Positions 22,245 through 34,165 of a DNA stretch of 64,000 nt are shown here, piece after piece. How positions within the stretch are numbered: position 1 is the first letter of the stretch; every line of letters starts with the position of its first letter. The stretch covers positions 173,133,494 through 173,197,493 of the forward strand of contig CM070899.1 in NCBI GenBank assembly GCA_036417435.1, read 5' to 3'. The position numbers and the translations under genes were made by a program. This stretch comes from Inia geoffrensis (taxonomy: Eukaryota; Chordata; Mammalia; Artiodactyla; Iniidae). The notes beneath the pieces were generated by a model. That model was not told the origin of the DNA. It was given only the letters and a program-made list of their open reading frames with translations, and made no database searches.

Positions 22245-22380
22245 TTTTTTTATCATCTTTATTGCGGTATAATTGCTTTACAATGGTCTGTCAGTTTCTA
22301 CTTTATAACAAAGTGAATCAGTTATACATATACACACGTTCGCATATCTCTTCCCTCTTGCGTCTCCCTCCCTCCCACCC
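22245..22380 (-). mobile_element. Severely 5'-truncated young L1 (3'UTR only), reverse
   Basis: Reverse complement of the last about 125 bases of the copy-B-type 3'UTR: 'atcatctttattgcggtata' (complement of ccaataaagatg) through 'cgtctccctccctcccacc'. It is flanked by a perfect 17-bp target-site duplication, tggggatttaatctttt, at 22228-22244 and 22381-22397. Confidence 0.95.
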
Positions 22381-22397
22381 TGGGGATTTAATCTTTT

Positions 22398-23200
22398 GAT
22401 GATTTGGTTAATGTGTTCTAGATTCTCTGAGTTTGGCAAAGAGAAGTTAGAATTTAAAAAAAAAAATCACTAACTGCCCTCTTGGTGAAATTTATGGGTT
22501 TCAATCCCTCTACTGTGAATTTTCACCAAGCAGATGAAAAAAATTCAGCAATATACAAAGATGTTGCTAGGCTGCCCCAGCAGATATACAAAATAACCAG
22601 GCAAAATTGTTCTGATTCATTATCATATATCAAGCACATCGTTCTATATTCTTTTATCAGTTAACTTTCAACTAGTGGGAGAATTAAATTCAATCAAAAT
22701 TTGATTCAAATCTGTGAATTTCCTTGGCACTACAGTGAACAAAAAAATATGTGGCTTGAGTAAAGAGGCAGTAAGAGGTAAAAACAAAACAAAAAAAAGA
22801 TTTACTTCCTTAACATTTTATAGTTATCTGGTAACAGGAACTCTATTAATAATAGTGTCACCAATAATAGTAAAAAAAAAATGAGCCAACTCGAAGCGTT
22901 TCCCAGAAAGTCTCACCGTCCTCGCAGATTTGGTTAAATCTCCTTTGTTGTTCCCTGGCAGCTCACCAGAGCAGAGAAAGGTAAGGAAAGGAGGATTTTC
23001 CTGGGCCAAAGTAGCCATTTCCACTGGCTCCGTCCGCTCTAATTTGTCATCATTTAATTACTCCCTATGTCCTCGGTTTGGACTATTGTGAGTTATCAGG
23101 ACCTGTGTGTGACCAGTGCAGGCAACGTGCGGTTTAATGCTCTGCAATTGCCACCTTGAAATTCTTAATAATTTAATCTTTGAATTTGTGCTAAATAAGT
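22398..23200. other. No gene seen
   Basis: Unrecognised sequence leading into the CpG-rich patch. No gene-like frame. Confidence 0.5.
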
Positions 23201-23222
23201 GAATTCTGATGGAGCAATGGAA

Positions 23223-23480
23223 TATGCGGGGGGTGGGGAGGGGCTTGGAGCCATGTTTCAGGTGGGGGCCGCCTCCTGCCACCTCGGTGCCTCCCAGGAC
23301 AGACGCTCAGGCACCTGCTCTCCTGTCCCTCCCAGCATCCGCCCTGTGGCCTCCACCGGCAAGGGGGCGGGGGCGTGGGCGCGGGATGGCTGGCTTGGGA
23401 AGCACCCTATGCGAGCAGTTGCGGGACGGGGCTGTGAGGTTTCGGCTCTCCCAGGAGAGTGCAACATTAAACAGCAAGTA
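23223..23480. promoter_or_regulatory. Compact CpG-rich, G-quadruplex-capable patch
   Basis: I count about 14 CpG dinucleotides in 23223-23455, in a window that is otherwise CpG-poor outside SINEs, the L1 5'UTR and the pseudogene. A strict G4 motif lies at 23363-23385 (runs of G of 5, 5, 3 and 3) and a second G-rich tract at 23228-23243. Overlapping frames of 76-100 codons exist on both strands, as expected for GC-rich DNA. Two readings are open: an orphan CpG island or promoter, or part of an ancient dispersed repeat, since flanking phrases such as 'gtcccgcattttcatttcgc' (from 23556) look familiar as repeat text. Confidence 0.45.
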
Positions 23481-24018
23481 AAAAACACCGTGGCTGGTTG
23501 AGAGATGGACGGGGAAATGGAGGAGGAAGCTTTCTGCCAGTTTTGTGAACAAGAGGTCCCGCATTTTCATTTCGCACCGGGCCTTGCAAATTATGCAGGT
23601 GGCTCTGTTACACAGCGATTCTCCCTTCTCACCCTTGCTATCCGTTGTCTTCTTTTGAAACGCGTGGACAGCATAAAAATAACATCATGTTTGTTTGTTT
23701 GTTTTTTCCCCATGCGTCTGAGTGCTTTAACGGGTTTTTCCACTGGTCATATCCACTCCTAAAGCTCAAGGATTTCAATGACACTTTCCTACAAAGGCCA
23801 TTGTCCTAAGTATGCCAGGGATGAATGGATTTTTTTTTTTAACCTCGAGGTAATCCAAGGAACCATGACATAAAAGATTTTTGTAATGTTTGTAACGTCC
23901 CCATACTTGTTTTTGTTATAGTCTGTATCCATTAGCAACATAATTTTACAGTTACAGAGACTTATCCACTTACCTCTAAGGCGTGACATAAAGGCTGGTC
24001 ATTGGTTTTCCTATAGTT

Positions 24019-24308
24019 ATTTTTTTTAAATTAATTTTTGGCTGTGTTGGGTCTTCGTTACTGTGCGTGGGCTTTTTCTAGTTGTGGTGGCTTCTCTTGT
24101 GGAGCACGGGCTCTAGGCATTCAGGCTTCAGTAGTTGTGGCATACGGGCTCAGTAGTTGTGGCTCATGGGCTCTAGAGCACAAGCTCAGTAGTTGTGGTG
24201 CAAGGGCTTAGTTGTTTCACAGCATGTGGGATCTTCCTGGACCAGGGCTCGAACCTGTGTCCCCTGCATTGGCGGCGGATTCTTAACCACTGTGCCACCA
24301 GGGAAGCT
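24019..24308 (-). mobile_element. Long CHR-type SINE
   Basis: Reverse orientation; T/A-rich tail, body modules with several internal losses, head ending near 24305. A short target-site duplication, tatagtt, is at 24012-24018 and 24309-24315. More diverged than the short-form copies. Confidence 0.9.
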
Positions 24309-24315
24309 TATAGTT

Positions 24316-25757
24316 TTTTGATTGGAGTGCTTTCCTCAGTAGGGTGGGCAAGTTCCGGGGTGAATTTTGTTTTCAGATACAGAAGGCCACTGAATACTCC
24401 TCTCTGGCCCCTGTAAAGTAAAAAATGGTCATGGACCCTTATAGATCACTCAGAAAATGCTTTCAGATATTATCTAGCCCTACATATTGGTATGCCATAG
24501 GGCAAATTTTTGTAATTGGTAGAATTTGATAACAAGCAAAAGACAAAAAATTATCATATCTTTTAGCAGGAATTTGTAAGGTATAAAACAAAATGTGGAC
24601 GTATTCAAATATGTGGTGATTAAATGAGCATGCTGGAATGTCATTTGGCTCAGAAAAAGATATCTGTCTCTACAGTCCTGACCACATGATGATATTTAAC
24701 TTTTATTTACTTCTAAACTCCCATTCACACCCCAAAGCTTCTGCCTCTTATTTACCCTGTCTAGTCAGAGTAAAACCTTCATTTAAAAATTTGAAAGTCT
24801 TATGGAGGCTGAAGTAAATGGATGTGTGCATAAAATTGTATTTATTTTGGGAGGTGATACTTCACTAATACAAAGACTGTCCATTGATGGAATTACCATC
24901 AAGGAGGAATCAGTCCACGTGCATTGATGCCGAGGATGGTCTGTTCTTCTCATGTCCAGAGCAAAGCATCATGGGCTGCAAAGCAGATTTGATCACCTCT
25001 GAAGTCCAAGAGCCACGTATCAATCCTGGGTTCTGCTGCACATACAGGACTGGATTCACTGGCCAGTGGTTGGTTTAAATGGAAATGAAAACCCTTCCAC
25101 ACTCCATTGGCTCAAAACTGTCTTTTCTGAGCTGTTCTGACATGCTGGCTGCTCCTGTTATTACGCCATTCCTCTGCCCTCCCTGTCCTTCTTATAGCTA
25201 CAGTCTTGCCTTTTACTCTGTGTTTTAGAGGCATTCTGTGTATTCTGATTTCTATCTGGGCTGAACCTCCTGGACCAATTCTTCACCTATCTTTAGCAGG
25301 CCCTAATCTCTCCCCATGGCTAGGTTATAATTCTTGATGAGGCTCCTCACTGTTATTATTTTTTTCATTTTACTGTGGCACTGAGCTTCAAATCCTGATA
25401 ATTGGGAACTCAGCATATTGGGGACTAGAAAGGATCATAATTTTTCTGTCTTTCTCATGAAATATTAAGCTCAATTATCTTTCCCCCATCATCAGCAATT
25501 ATATAGCCTAAATTTACACTGCCATGGTAGTCATATTGCCCAACTGAATTTCTGGCAAGTATGAATGTCATTGTCAGAGGTAATTTATAGCACAAATCAA
25601 ATGGAGAGCCTCCTCAACTAAACTCTCTTTCCCCTTGACTCTCTGGGAGTGTAATTAGAAAACTGTAGAAAGCTGCATGTGAGGACACATGGAAATGTAG
25701 TTGCTATATTAAAGAAAAAGAATTAACAAAGTAAAATGATTATTGCTGACTCCTTTA

Positions 25758-25760
<3 letters not shown>
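24316..25760. other. No gene seen
   Basis: Unrecognised, moderately AT-rich. No splice-flanked or domain-bearing frame could be supported. Confidence 0.5.

Positions 25761-25796
<36 letters not shown>
25761..25796. repeat. (TG)18 microsatellite
   Basis: Thirty-six uninterrupted bases of TG, the same length as the tract at 9665. Confidence 0.97.
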
Positions 25797-25801
<5 letters not shown>

Positions 25802-27620
25802 GGTAAAAATCAAGGAGAGATGGCAAATCCTTATTTTCCTATATAGTTGGGTCAGCTCACTTAAAATTTCTTTCAATAAACAATAGACATCACACATTTG
25901 TTAACGATACAACTCAACTCTCTGCAAGGCATTGTGGATACCTTGAAAAATAAGACAAAACCTTGTTTTGTTTTCAGTGAACTTTCTTGGATGAAGACCA
26001 CTCTGCAGCTTTGAAAATGAGTTAGAAGGAATGATACCTTACTTGGGCCATTTGCTATCATCCTTTATGTCTATGTTGTATGGGAGGTTAAACAATTTTT
26101 CTCCTTTTCAGTGTCCAAGCTTGGCAAGGTAATTTATGTAATGTCACTGAAGCCTGAAATAGGCAATCTACTTATTTTCTTCAATCCAAAATAATTAAAG
26201 AAAGGGTGGCCTGATCCTTTTTAATGTCCTATGCTTGAAATATTTGTAGAGAAAAATGGACATGGTTTATCCCTAAGATTTTGTCTATTTATCCTAGGAG
26301 ATCCTGTGCCTTTTGGTATTCAGTGAGTCTGTAGTGTATAAAGAATATTTGATGTACAGTAAGATAGCACAAAAGGTGATTTTCAACTTACTAAACTTGT
26401 TAAAGTTAGATGGCATTTAATGAGACCCTGATTCTGAGAAAAAAAAAACTTTCCCTATGTGTATTATTTTTCATTATAGTTTATTCAATCTCTGTGCTTG
26501 TTTTACTGCTTGAAGTTCTTCCTTTTCTCACACATTTAGTGGTGTAAGGAGAAGGAATAATAGTCAAAGTAGAAATAATAATCCGTTCCCTTTTCACACC
26601 ATTCTTTGCATTTTTTAAAGGGAATAAGCATGAGCTGTATTTAAAAGCAAAGTGTTCTTTTGAAGAAAGATTGGGTTTAAAAACCATCAGAATAAAACTA
26701 CATTTTTCTCAAAGAAAATGACTTACTGTTTTCTGCCTTAAAGTTTCCTGAAAAACATTGTCATAGTTTAAAGTAAATAGTAAGTGCAGTCATTCTAATA
26801 TCTCCTGCAGGTATCTGACATTTACTCTCCAAGCTGTACCCAAATACATTTTCATTTTTGGATTTAGAATTTTATAATGTTTTTGAAATTTTACCTTTTT
26901 ATGAGGATTATTCAGAAAGTAAAAATGACAACACAGATAATTAAATCCACTTCCAGGTGAAATATTAAGTATTTCATTCAGGAGGGATTTTAGTTGAATT
27001 AAATTGACTCATAATAAAGACTCAGAGCAAATATTGTATTCCCATAGGGAGTACATTCTGCTGTTAGGAATCACCCTAATATAGACTTCACAATTCAGAA
27101 AAATTTACCTTTCAGTTTTATGAGGTACATGTCTTATACTAAAAGCAGAAATAGTGTGGTTTCCCCCGATGTACGTATTTTACACCTGCATCATCAAACA
27201 ATAATTACTTGGGGACTTTATTTTCCATCGCTAATTAAGGCCAAAATTTACATTTCATTGGGAAGTGGGCTATTAGGATACAACAAATAATTAAAGGAAA
27301 TTTTAAATTTTTTATTATGCATTAGTAATTTTTTAAAAGAGTGGATTTTAGAAAATTCACATATGAAATGTTGGATTGCATAGAAGCTGAAAGTTCCTGT
27401 TACTATTTTAAACACACACAAAATATGATGGCAGAACTATGTCCACATACATTACTAATAATTATGAATAGATATGGGTTTAAATCCATTAACACAATCT
27501 CTGAGATTCATTAAAGAAAATGAAACCAAATACTATGTTTCATTCATTCTAAGATGCATATTATTTTCACACTTGTCAATACTGAAATTCAAAATACCTT
27601 ATAACATGTCTAGGCATCAC
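25797..27620. other. No gene seen; AT-rich
   Basis: Unrecognised AT-rich sequence; no gene-like frame above about 68 codons. Confidence 0.5.
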
Positions 27621-28010
27621 TTATGATGTAGTTGCCACTAAGCAGTGCAACTTGCTTAGTATTCTTTGTGGCATGATTTGGCTATAGCAACCCTTTGATG
27701 TTTCAGTCAACAAATCTTTAAGGATCATTTGAAAGAAATCTGAATCTGTGGTGTTTGAAAACCTTCTGTTGACATCTTTAGATAAGATTAAGAAAGCACT
27801 GACATGAAACCTTGCAGGGTGAATGTCAGCAGCTTGGAAGGAAATTCTGGAGACAAGTTTGATAATAAATGGTGTCTCGCCAATCCTCTTGATGGCATAG
27901 AGGACAATATCATATGTGAAGAAATTTTGTTCTGAGGATATCTTTACCATTTTATTTCGCTTGTCTTTTCCTTTTTTTAAGGCACGTACACAATTGTTAT
28001 AAATTAACAA
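27621..28010 (-). other. Unassigned 129-codon open frame
   Basis: An open frame with a Met start, one of the longest outside recognised repeats. The N-terminus is Lys-rich (KKGKDKRNK). No signal peptide, membrane segment or family motif is recognised. No coding neighbour, no clear splice context and no polyadenylation signal were tied to it. In AT-rich DNA of this length a chance frame is plausible; a remnant of an unrecognised transposon protein is the other option. Confidence 0.2.
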
Positions 28011-28387
28011 CCAATTTCTAAGTATTGTATTTATGAGTTGTTTTAATTAGTGCAAAATTGTAGTTTTAAGTAATAAGCGCATTATTTGTTTTTATATATT
28101 TATTTGTTTATGTTCATTTGTAATATACATTGTATTTATTATTGTATAGTTATTTATACATTAATTGACAGAAGTTTTTCTTTCACAGAGGTGAATAACA
28201 AAATGGTATGCATATAGCCAGCTTACAATTCTCTGGTGACATATGGTATTGAGAATCTTTTCATATGCTTCTTTGACATTTGCCTGTCTTCTTCAGGGTG
28301 GTATCTGTTCGTGTACTTTGCCCGTTTTTAAAAATTGGTTTCTTTGTTTTCCTATCATTGAGTTTTAAGAGTTCTTTGTGTATTTTT

Positions 28388-28603
28388 TTTGTTTTGTTTC
28401 GTTTTGTGTTTGCGGTACACGAGCCTTTCACTGCTGTGGCCTCTCCCGTTGCGGAGCACAGGCTCGGGACGCGCAGGCTCAGCGGCCATGGCTTACGGGC
28501 CCAGCCGCTCTGTGGCATGTGGGATCTTCCCAGACCAGGGCACAAACCCGTGTCCCCTGCATCGGCAGGCGGACTCTCAACCGCTGCGCCACCAGGGAAG
28601 CCC
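28388..28603 (-). mobile_element. Short CHR-type SINE nested in old L1
   Basis: Reverse orientation, interrupted T-rich tail and complete head. The target-site duplication tgtattttt is at 28379-28387 and 28605-28613. The A box differs by one base from sister copies, and the B box reads gggtttgtgcc. Confidence 0.93.
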
Positions 28604-29404
28604 ATGTATTTTTGATACCACTCCTTTACCAGATATGTATTTTGCAAATAATTTATCACAGTCTGTGGTTTATCTTTTTACTCTCCTAGTGCTTTCATAG
28701 AGCTGAAGTTTTTAATTTTAATAAAGTCTAATTTTTCAATTTTTTTTCCCTGGCTAGTGTTTTTGATGTTCTGTCTAAAAAAGTCATTGCCAACTCAAAG
28801 TCACCTAGATTTTCTTCCATGTTATCTTCTACATAGAAGATAGTATAGTTTTACATTTTATATTTAGATCTATGATCCATTTTGAGTTCACCGTTATGAA
28901 AGATGCAAGGTCTGTGTTTAGGTTCATTATTTTACGTGTCAGTGTCTAGTGTTCCAGGACCATTTGTTGAAACGACTGTTGTTCCTCCAGTGACTTATCT
29001 TTACTTCTTTGTCAAAGATCAGTGGACTCTATGTGTGAGGGTCAGTTTATGGGCTCTTTATTTGTTCAATTCATCTGTTCTTTTATTCTTTTGCTGATAC
29101 CCCACTGTCTCAATCACTGTAGTTTCATAGTAAGTCTTGAAGTCAGGTAATGTCAGTCCTCTGACTTTATTCTTCAATGTTGATATGTTGGCTGCTTTGA
29201 GTCTTTTGCCTTCCACATAAACTTTAGAATAAGTTTGTCAATAGCTACAAAATAGCTTGCCAGAGTTTTGATTGGGATTGCATTGAATCTATAGATAAAG
29301 TTGGGAAGAACTGTTTGCTTAACAATATCAAGCCTTCCTATCCAAGTACATGAAATATCCCTCCATTTATTTAGGTCTTTCTTCTTTGATTTCTTTCAAG
29401 AGTT

Positions 29405-29550
29405 AATGTTTCAGTCTTGAGTCTAAAAGCAGTCTGGAAGCAGAATAACTTCCTTTCAAGGGGATCTCAGAGCATCTAGACTGAAGTCTGTACAACCAAC
29501 TGGGTGCCATAGCCTAGCCAACTTGACACATAAAACTAACAATCACATCT
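29405..29550 (+). repeat. Foreign 146-bp block replacing part of the old L1
   Basis: L1 text stops at about 29404 and resumes at 29551 with a later part of ORF2, so several hundred bases of L1 are missing. The block contains 'agcagtctggaagcagaata' and ends 'ccaacttgacacataaaac', the ending of an abundant old mammalian repeat that I recognise but cannot name with certainty. Confidence 0.55.
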
Positions 29551-30310
29551 AGTTTGCTGAGAGTTTTTTAAATCATGACTGGGTTTTGGACTTTGCCAAA
29601 TGATTTTTGAGCATTTATTGATATGATCATATTATTTTTCTTCTTTAACCTTTTGACATCATGGACCACAATAATTGATTTTCAAATGTTGAAGCAGCCG
29701 TTTGTATCTATAATAAATTTCACTTGGTTGTGGTATATAATTCTTTTTATAAATTGTTAGATTTTATTTGTTATTTGTTAATATTTTGTCAAGGACTTTT
29801 GCATCTGTGTTCGTAGGAGATAATTGGCCTGTAGTTTTCCTGTCTTGTAATGTCTTTGTCTGATTTGATATTAGGATAATGCTGGCCTCAGTTAGGCCGT
29901 GAATTAGGAACTATTTCATCTGCTTTAGTTTTCTGGAAGAGGTTGTAGAGAATTGGTTTAATTTCTTCCTTCAATGTTTGGTAGACTTCATGACTAAACC
30001 TATCTGGGAGAGGTGCTTTCTCTTTTAGATTATTAATCATCTATGCAATTTCTTTTATAGATATAGATATATTAAAATTATCTATTTCTTCTTGTACAAG
30101 TTTTTATAAACTATCTTTCAAGGAATTTGTCAATGTCATCTATCAAATTTGTAGAGATGGATAATATTTCTTTATTATTCTTTGTACATGGGATAAGTAG
30201 TAATAGCTCTTCTTTCATTTCTAGTATCATTAATTTTTGTCATCTCTCTTTTTTCTGGCTAGAGGTTTATCAATTTTATTGATCTTTTCAAAAAACCAAC
30301 TTTTATTTTT

Positions 30311-30415
30311 CTTTTTGGCCACGCGGCATGCAGGATCTTAGTTCCCTGACCAGGGATCGAACCCGTGCCCCCTGCAGTGGAAGCACGGAGTCTTAATCAC
30401 TGGACCGCCAGGGAG
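30311..30415 (-). mobile_element. Small CHR-related SINE (about 105 bp)
   Basis: Reverse: 'ggccacgcggcatgcaggat' through 'cactggaccgccagggag'. It carries a good B box on the minus strand (gggttcgatccc). It lacks the body of the longer families. A target-site duplication was not found. Confidence 0.8.
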
Positions 30416-30640
30416 GTGACATCAAAGATTTCATTGATCTTCTCTGTTTTCAGTGTCATTGATATCTAATTTTTATTATTTCTTTTCTTCTGCCCTCTCT
30501 GCATTTAATTTATCCTTCTTTTTCTAGCTTCAGTGGAAGTTTATATTATTGATTTTAGATCTTTCTTTTTTTCTGATATATGCATTCAATGACATAAATT
30601 TCACTCCATGCACTGCTTTCACTGCATCCTACATAATTTG

Positions 30641-31215
30641 TATTTATTTATTTAATTTTGATTTTTTTCATTGAAGTATAATTCATGTACAATAATATAT
30701 AAGTTAGAGTTGTATAATACAGTGATTAACAATTTTTAAAGGTTACACTCCATTTATAGTTGCTATAAAATATTGGCTCTATTACCTGCATGGTACGATT
30801 ATATCTTTGTAGCTTATTTTATACCTAATAGTGTGTAATTCTTAATCCCCTACCCCTATGTTTCCTCCCTCCACCCTCTCCCCACTGGTAACCACTAATT
30901 TACTCTCTATATCTGTGATTCTACTTCTTTTTTGTTATATTCACTAGTTTGTTGTATTATTTCGATTTCACATGTGATATCATACAGTATCTGTCTTTTC
31001 CTGTCTGACTTATTTCACTTAGCATGATACCCTCAAACTCCATCCATGTTGTTGCAAAAATGGCACAATTTTATTCTGTTTTATGGCTGAGTAGTGTTGC
31101 ATTATATATATGTATGTATGTAGACTGCTTCCTCCTTATCCCTTTGTCTGCTGATGGACTTTGGTTGCTTCCGTGTCTTGGCAATTGCAAATAATGCTGC
31201 TATGAACATTGATGA
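30641..31215 (-). mobile_element. L1 3' end nested in old L1, reverse
   Basis: Reverse complement of an L1 3'UTR and ORF2 end, from 'ttcattgaagtataattcat' to 'atgctgctatgaacattgat'. Target-site duplication atcctaYataatttg at 30626-30640 and 31216-31230, one mismatch. Confidence 0.9.
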
Positions 31216-31262
31216 ATCCTATATAATTTGATCTTTTGGATTTTCATCAACCTCAACATCCC

Positions 31263-32015
31263 CTTTTTCCTTCCACAAAAAGCACATGTAACTTAGATTT
31301 TATTTGTGGACAAATCATAAAAAGACAATAAGGCCGATCAATTGAGAAAAATTTCATTTTAATAAGTTCAATAAGGCATATAAGTCATGGATCACATCCA
31401 TAGATCGAGGTTAAAATCATGCTACGCTTTACAAGTTTTAAACAGCTACTACTTAACTAAATAGGCATACTCAGGCAATGATTTGGATTCTCAGTCTCTG
31501 GTTTTGTGGAAATTATATTTTTAATGTCTTCACAGTTGGCAGCTTATTGTCATTCATGTACAGAGCTTTAAAAATCAGCATATAATTATTTGCATTAAGC
31601 TTGTCAAACAATATAATGCATCATGAAATATCCTGTTTCTCATTAGTGTAAATGTTTTATAGCATCTTTGTTTTTTAAAGATGTAAAAACCAATCATCTT
31701 TCATGCAATATAAAAGAAGAACATATTATTAGGTCAATTCCTCTAATAATTCTACATAAAATATCATTTCTAAGTTTGAGACTTACTTTGGAAAGAGAAA
31801 TTTCAGTTTTGAATATTTGAGACCAGCACTAGTTAGTGATGTTTTGCTTTAGAGTTGAGGTAATCTAAGTTAGTAAATGTCTCTCATTCCCACCTTTATT
31901 TCAGGAAGCTATACTCCCAGCAACAGTCACCTCTGAAGCTGCCTTGATTAGTTATGGTTCTAGACAACCAGCTATATAAAATATACATACAGAGAAGACC
32001 AGTGTTTTGCTTTTA
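31263..32015. other. No gene seen
   Basis: Unrecognised AT-rich sequence. Confidence 0.5.
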
Positions 32016-32019
32016 AGAT

Positions 32020-32580
32020 GACCTTTTCCCTCATGAGTTTCTATAACCTTGTTGGAAAGGAAAACGTGTTCCATGACTCTCTTAGTGTCCCTGGCCGGGT
32101 CTGAAAACTTAACTGGTAAGGACAGATTAATAGGAAAAAAGCATGCAAATGTATTTAATATAAAATTGACCTGACATGGGAGCCTTCATAAAGAAATGAA
32201 GACCCAAGGAAACAGTCAGACCTGTGTATTTTTATGTGAGGTTTGAAGAATAGGTAGTCAGGTAGAAATTTAATAGGTTAAGGAGTATAAGTGTGATAAA
32301 CTGGAGAAAACTTAGCAAGGCCTGATGTGTTAAGATTATGTTTGGAGTCCCTCTGTCTTTGGAGATAAGAATGCCTTTTTCCCTTGGGTACAGGGAGGCA
32401 CCTCTCCTGTGAGGGTTTTATGACCTGTTTCGGGTGAGAAGAGTGAGAGGAAGGTCAGAGAGCCCTTTCTGCTTCTGCCATTTTCTCAAACTCCTTCGGC
32501 TGAAAATATTCAATATGCCAAGGTGCTATATTTTGGGGTAGCGAGCCCCCATATTTTGGTATCTTGAACCTCATCAACCC
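32020..32580 (-). mobile_element. Possible old LTR, family unknown
   Basis: Phrases such as 'acatgggagccttcataaag', 'gaaatgaagacccaaggaaa' and 'tatattttggggtagcgagc' are those of an old mammalian LTR-like repeat seen in reverse. No edges or target duplication found. The motif ccatattttgg at 32550 echoes the preceding ctatattttgg. Confidence 0.4.
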
Positions 32581-33546
32581 CTACATTATTTGGGCTTGAG
32601 GTTTCCCACAGGCTGGTAAAGGCACTTGGAAACGTCACCCTCATGCTTCATTAGGTAGAGAAGTATTTGGAAAGCGATTACAATTAAGTTACTCATTGTT
32701 AGAAAGTCCTATGAGATATGGATTTCTACCAAAACACCATGTTCAAAAATGAGAACAGAATGTAGAATGTAGCTGCAGAGGGAGGGCTGGTTGGAAAAGA
32801 ACAGCTTACCTGTACCTTCAATGTCCTGGCTATTCACAACGTCTTCCATGAAGGTAGATGACAGCGAAACTAAATACAATTGTGAAATCACGGAAGCCCA
32901 CCACATAGGTGACAACATTCTGAATTTCTGGAGCTCTTTCCTACTCCATATTATGCCCAGTTTATCCTCCAGCCATCATTTTGTCCTCAATTTTGCTAAG
33001 TTGCTTTTTCATCTAGTCTGTGATCTTCCTTTCCATGTCTTTCTAATGATTTCAAGTGTCTGTTTATTTTTAACTTTTTCCTTAAAACAAGAAACATACC
33101 ACTTGTACTTTCCTGGGTAAGTGAGAAAATCTTTTTTTTTTTTTAATTTATATATGTTGGACTTATATTGTGTGATTTCAATGCTTTCAATAGAATAGCA
33201 TTGAATGACCCAGAATGACACCTTTCTGTTACTCTTTTTATCATCTAAGTTGACCCCCTGGAGTCCTAAGAAGTACACGCCTCCTGAAAACTACAGTGAA
33301 AAAATAAATGGAAATTTACTTCATTTTCACGTCCTAACTTTGTTCATTTAACTAATGCTTCCTTAGTTCCACGGATCCTACCTGACTTGAATAAGAAATG
33401 AGTGTAGGCATTCACAGCATGGTGATTTGCCAATCAAGCTTGTTGTCCATAGTTAACTTGTCTTCCTGTAACTAGAAATTCCTGATTGAATATCTAATTT
33501 TAAAAAAAGTGAATGGCCCATGAAGATTGCTGAAAGCAGATATCTT
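32581..33546. other. No gene seen
   Basis: A 109-codon frame at 32791-33120 (+) has a hydrophobic, Phe/Ser/Leu-rich end but no recognised family. Treated as noncoding. Confidence 0.45.
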
Positions 33547-33562
33547 AAAATCATCAGACATG

Positions 33563-33780
33563 GGGCTTCCCTGGTGGCGCAGTGGTTGAGAGTCTGCCTG
33601 CCGATGCAGGGGACACGGGTTCGTGCCCCGGTCCGGGAGGATCCCACATGCCGCGGAGCGGCTGGGCTCGTCGTGAGCCGTGGCTGCTGGGCCTGCGCGT
33701 CCGGAGCCTGTGCTCTGCGACGGGAGGGGCCCCAGCAGTGAGAGGCCCGCGTACCACAAAAACAAAAGAAAACAAAACAA
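33563..33780 (+). mobile_element. Short CHR-type SINE, young-looking
   Basis: Complete head, body and an A-rich tail with C interruptions. The perfect 16-bp target-site duplication aaaatcatcagacatg is at 33547-33562 and 33781-33796. A and B boxes are intact. A 3-base gain (cgt) appears in the 'ggctcgtcgtgagcc' part of the body. Confidence 0.97.
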
Positions 33781-33849
33781 AAAATCATCAGACATGATTG
33801 GCTTCTAGTGGGCCCTCTTAATGTAATAATAAAATTGGGTTATCTTCAA

Positions 33850-34165
33850 ATAATCCAGATTTAATGTGCATCGGAATCAACTGGAGGGCTTGTTAAAACA
33901 GATAAACAGATTGCTGGGTCCCAGTCCTAGAGGTTCTTGTTTTTGTTTTTTTTGGTTGCACCACTTGGCATGTGGGATCTTAGTTCCCTGACCAGGGATT
34001 GAACCTGTGACTCCTGCAGTGGAAGGGAGGAGTCCTAGGCACTGGACTGCCAGGGAATTCCCTCCTAGAGGTTCTGATTCACTGAGTTGGGTGTGGGGCC
34101 AGATGACTTGTATATCTAACACATCCCCAGTTGATGCTGATGCTGTTAGTAAGGGACCACACTTT
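33850..34165. mobile_element. MER5A-type hAT MITE split by a small SINE
   Basis: Left part about 33850-33937 ('taatgtgcatcggaatcaac'), right part 34063-34165 ('ttctgattcactgagttggg' and 'tccccagttgatgctgatgc'). The small SINE 33938-34062 sits between them. Confidence 0.75.
33938..34062 (-). mobile_element. Small CHR-related SINE (125 bp)
   Basis: Reverse, same family as the copy at 30311. Target-site duplication tcctagaggttct, perfect, at 33925-33937 and 34063-34075. The B box on the minus strand is aggttcaatccc. Confidence 0.93.

Larger units (their letters stand above)
28245..31262 (-). mobile_element. Old L1 (ORF2 part), reverse, carrying several later insertions
   Basis: Reverse complement of L1 ORF2: 'gtactttgcccgtttttaaa', 'gttccaggaccatttgttga', 'ttttgattgggattgcattg', 'ttggactttgccaaatgatt', 'ggaagaggttgtagagaatt', 'ggctagaggtttatcaattt'. 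It is interrupted by a SINE (28388-28603), an unrelated replacement (29405-29550), a small SINE (30311-30415) and another L1 (30641-31215). Frames are destroyed. Confidence 0.85.

Noticed and set aside
32791..33120. 109-codon forward frame ending in hydrophobic residues
   Set aside because: No signal peptide organisation, family motif or gene context; probably chance.
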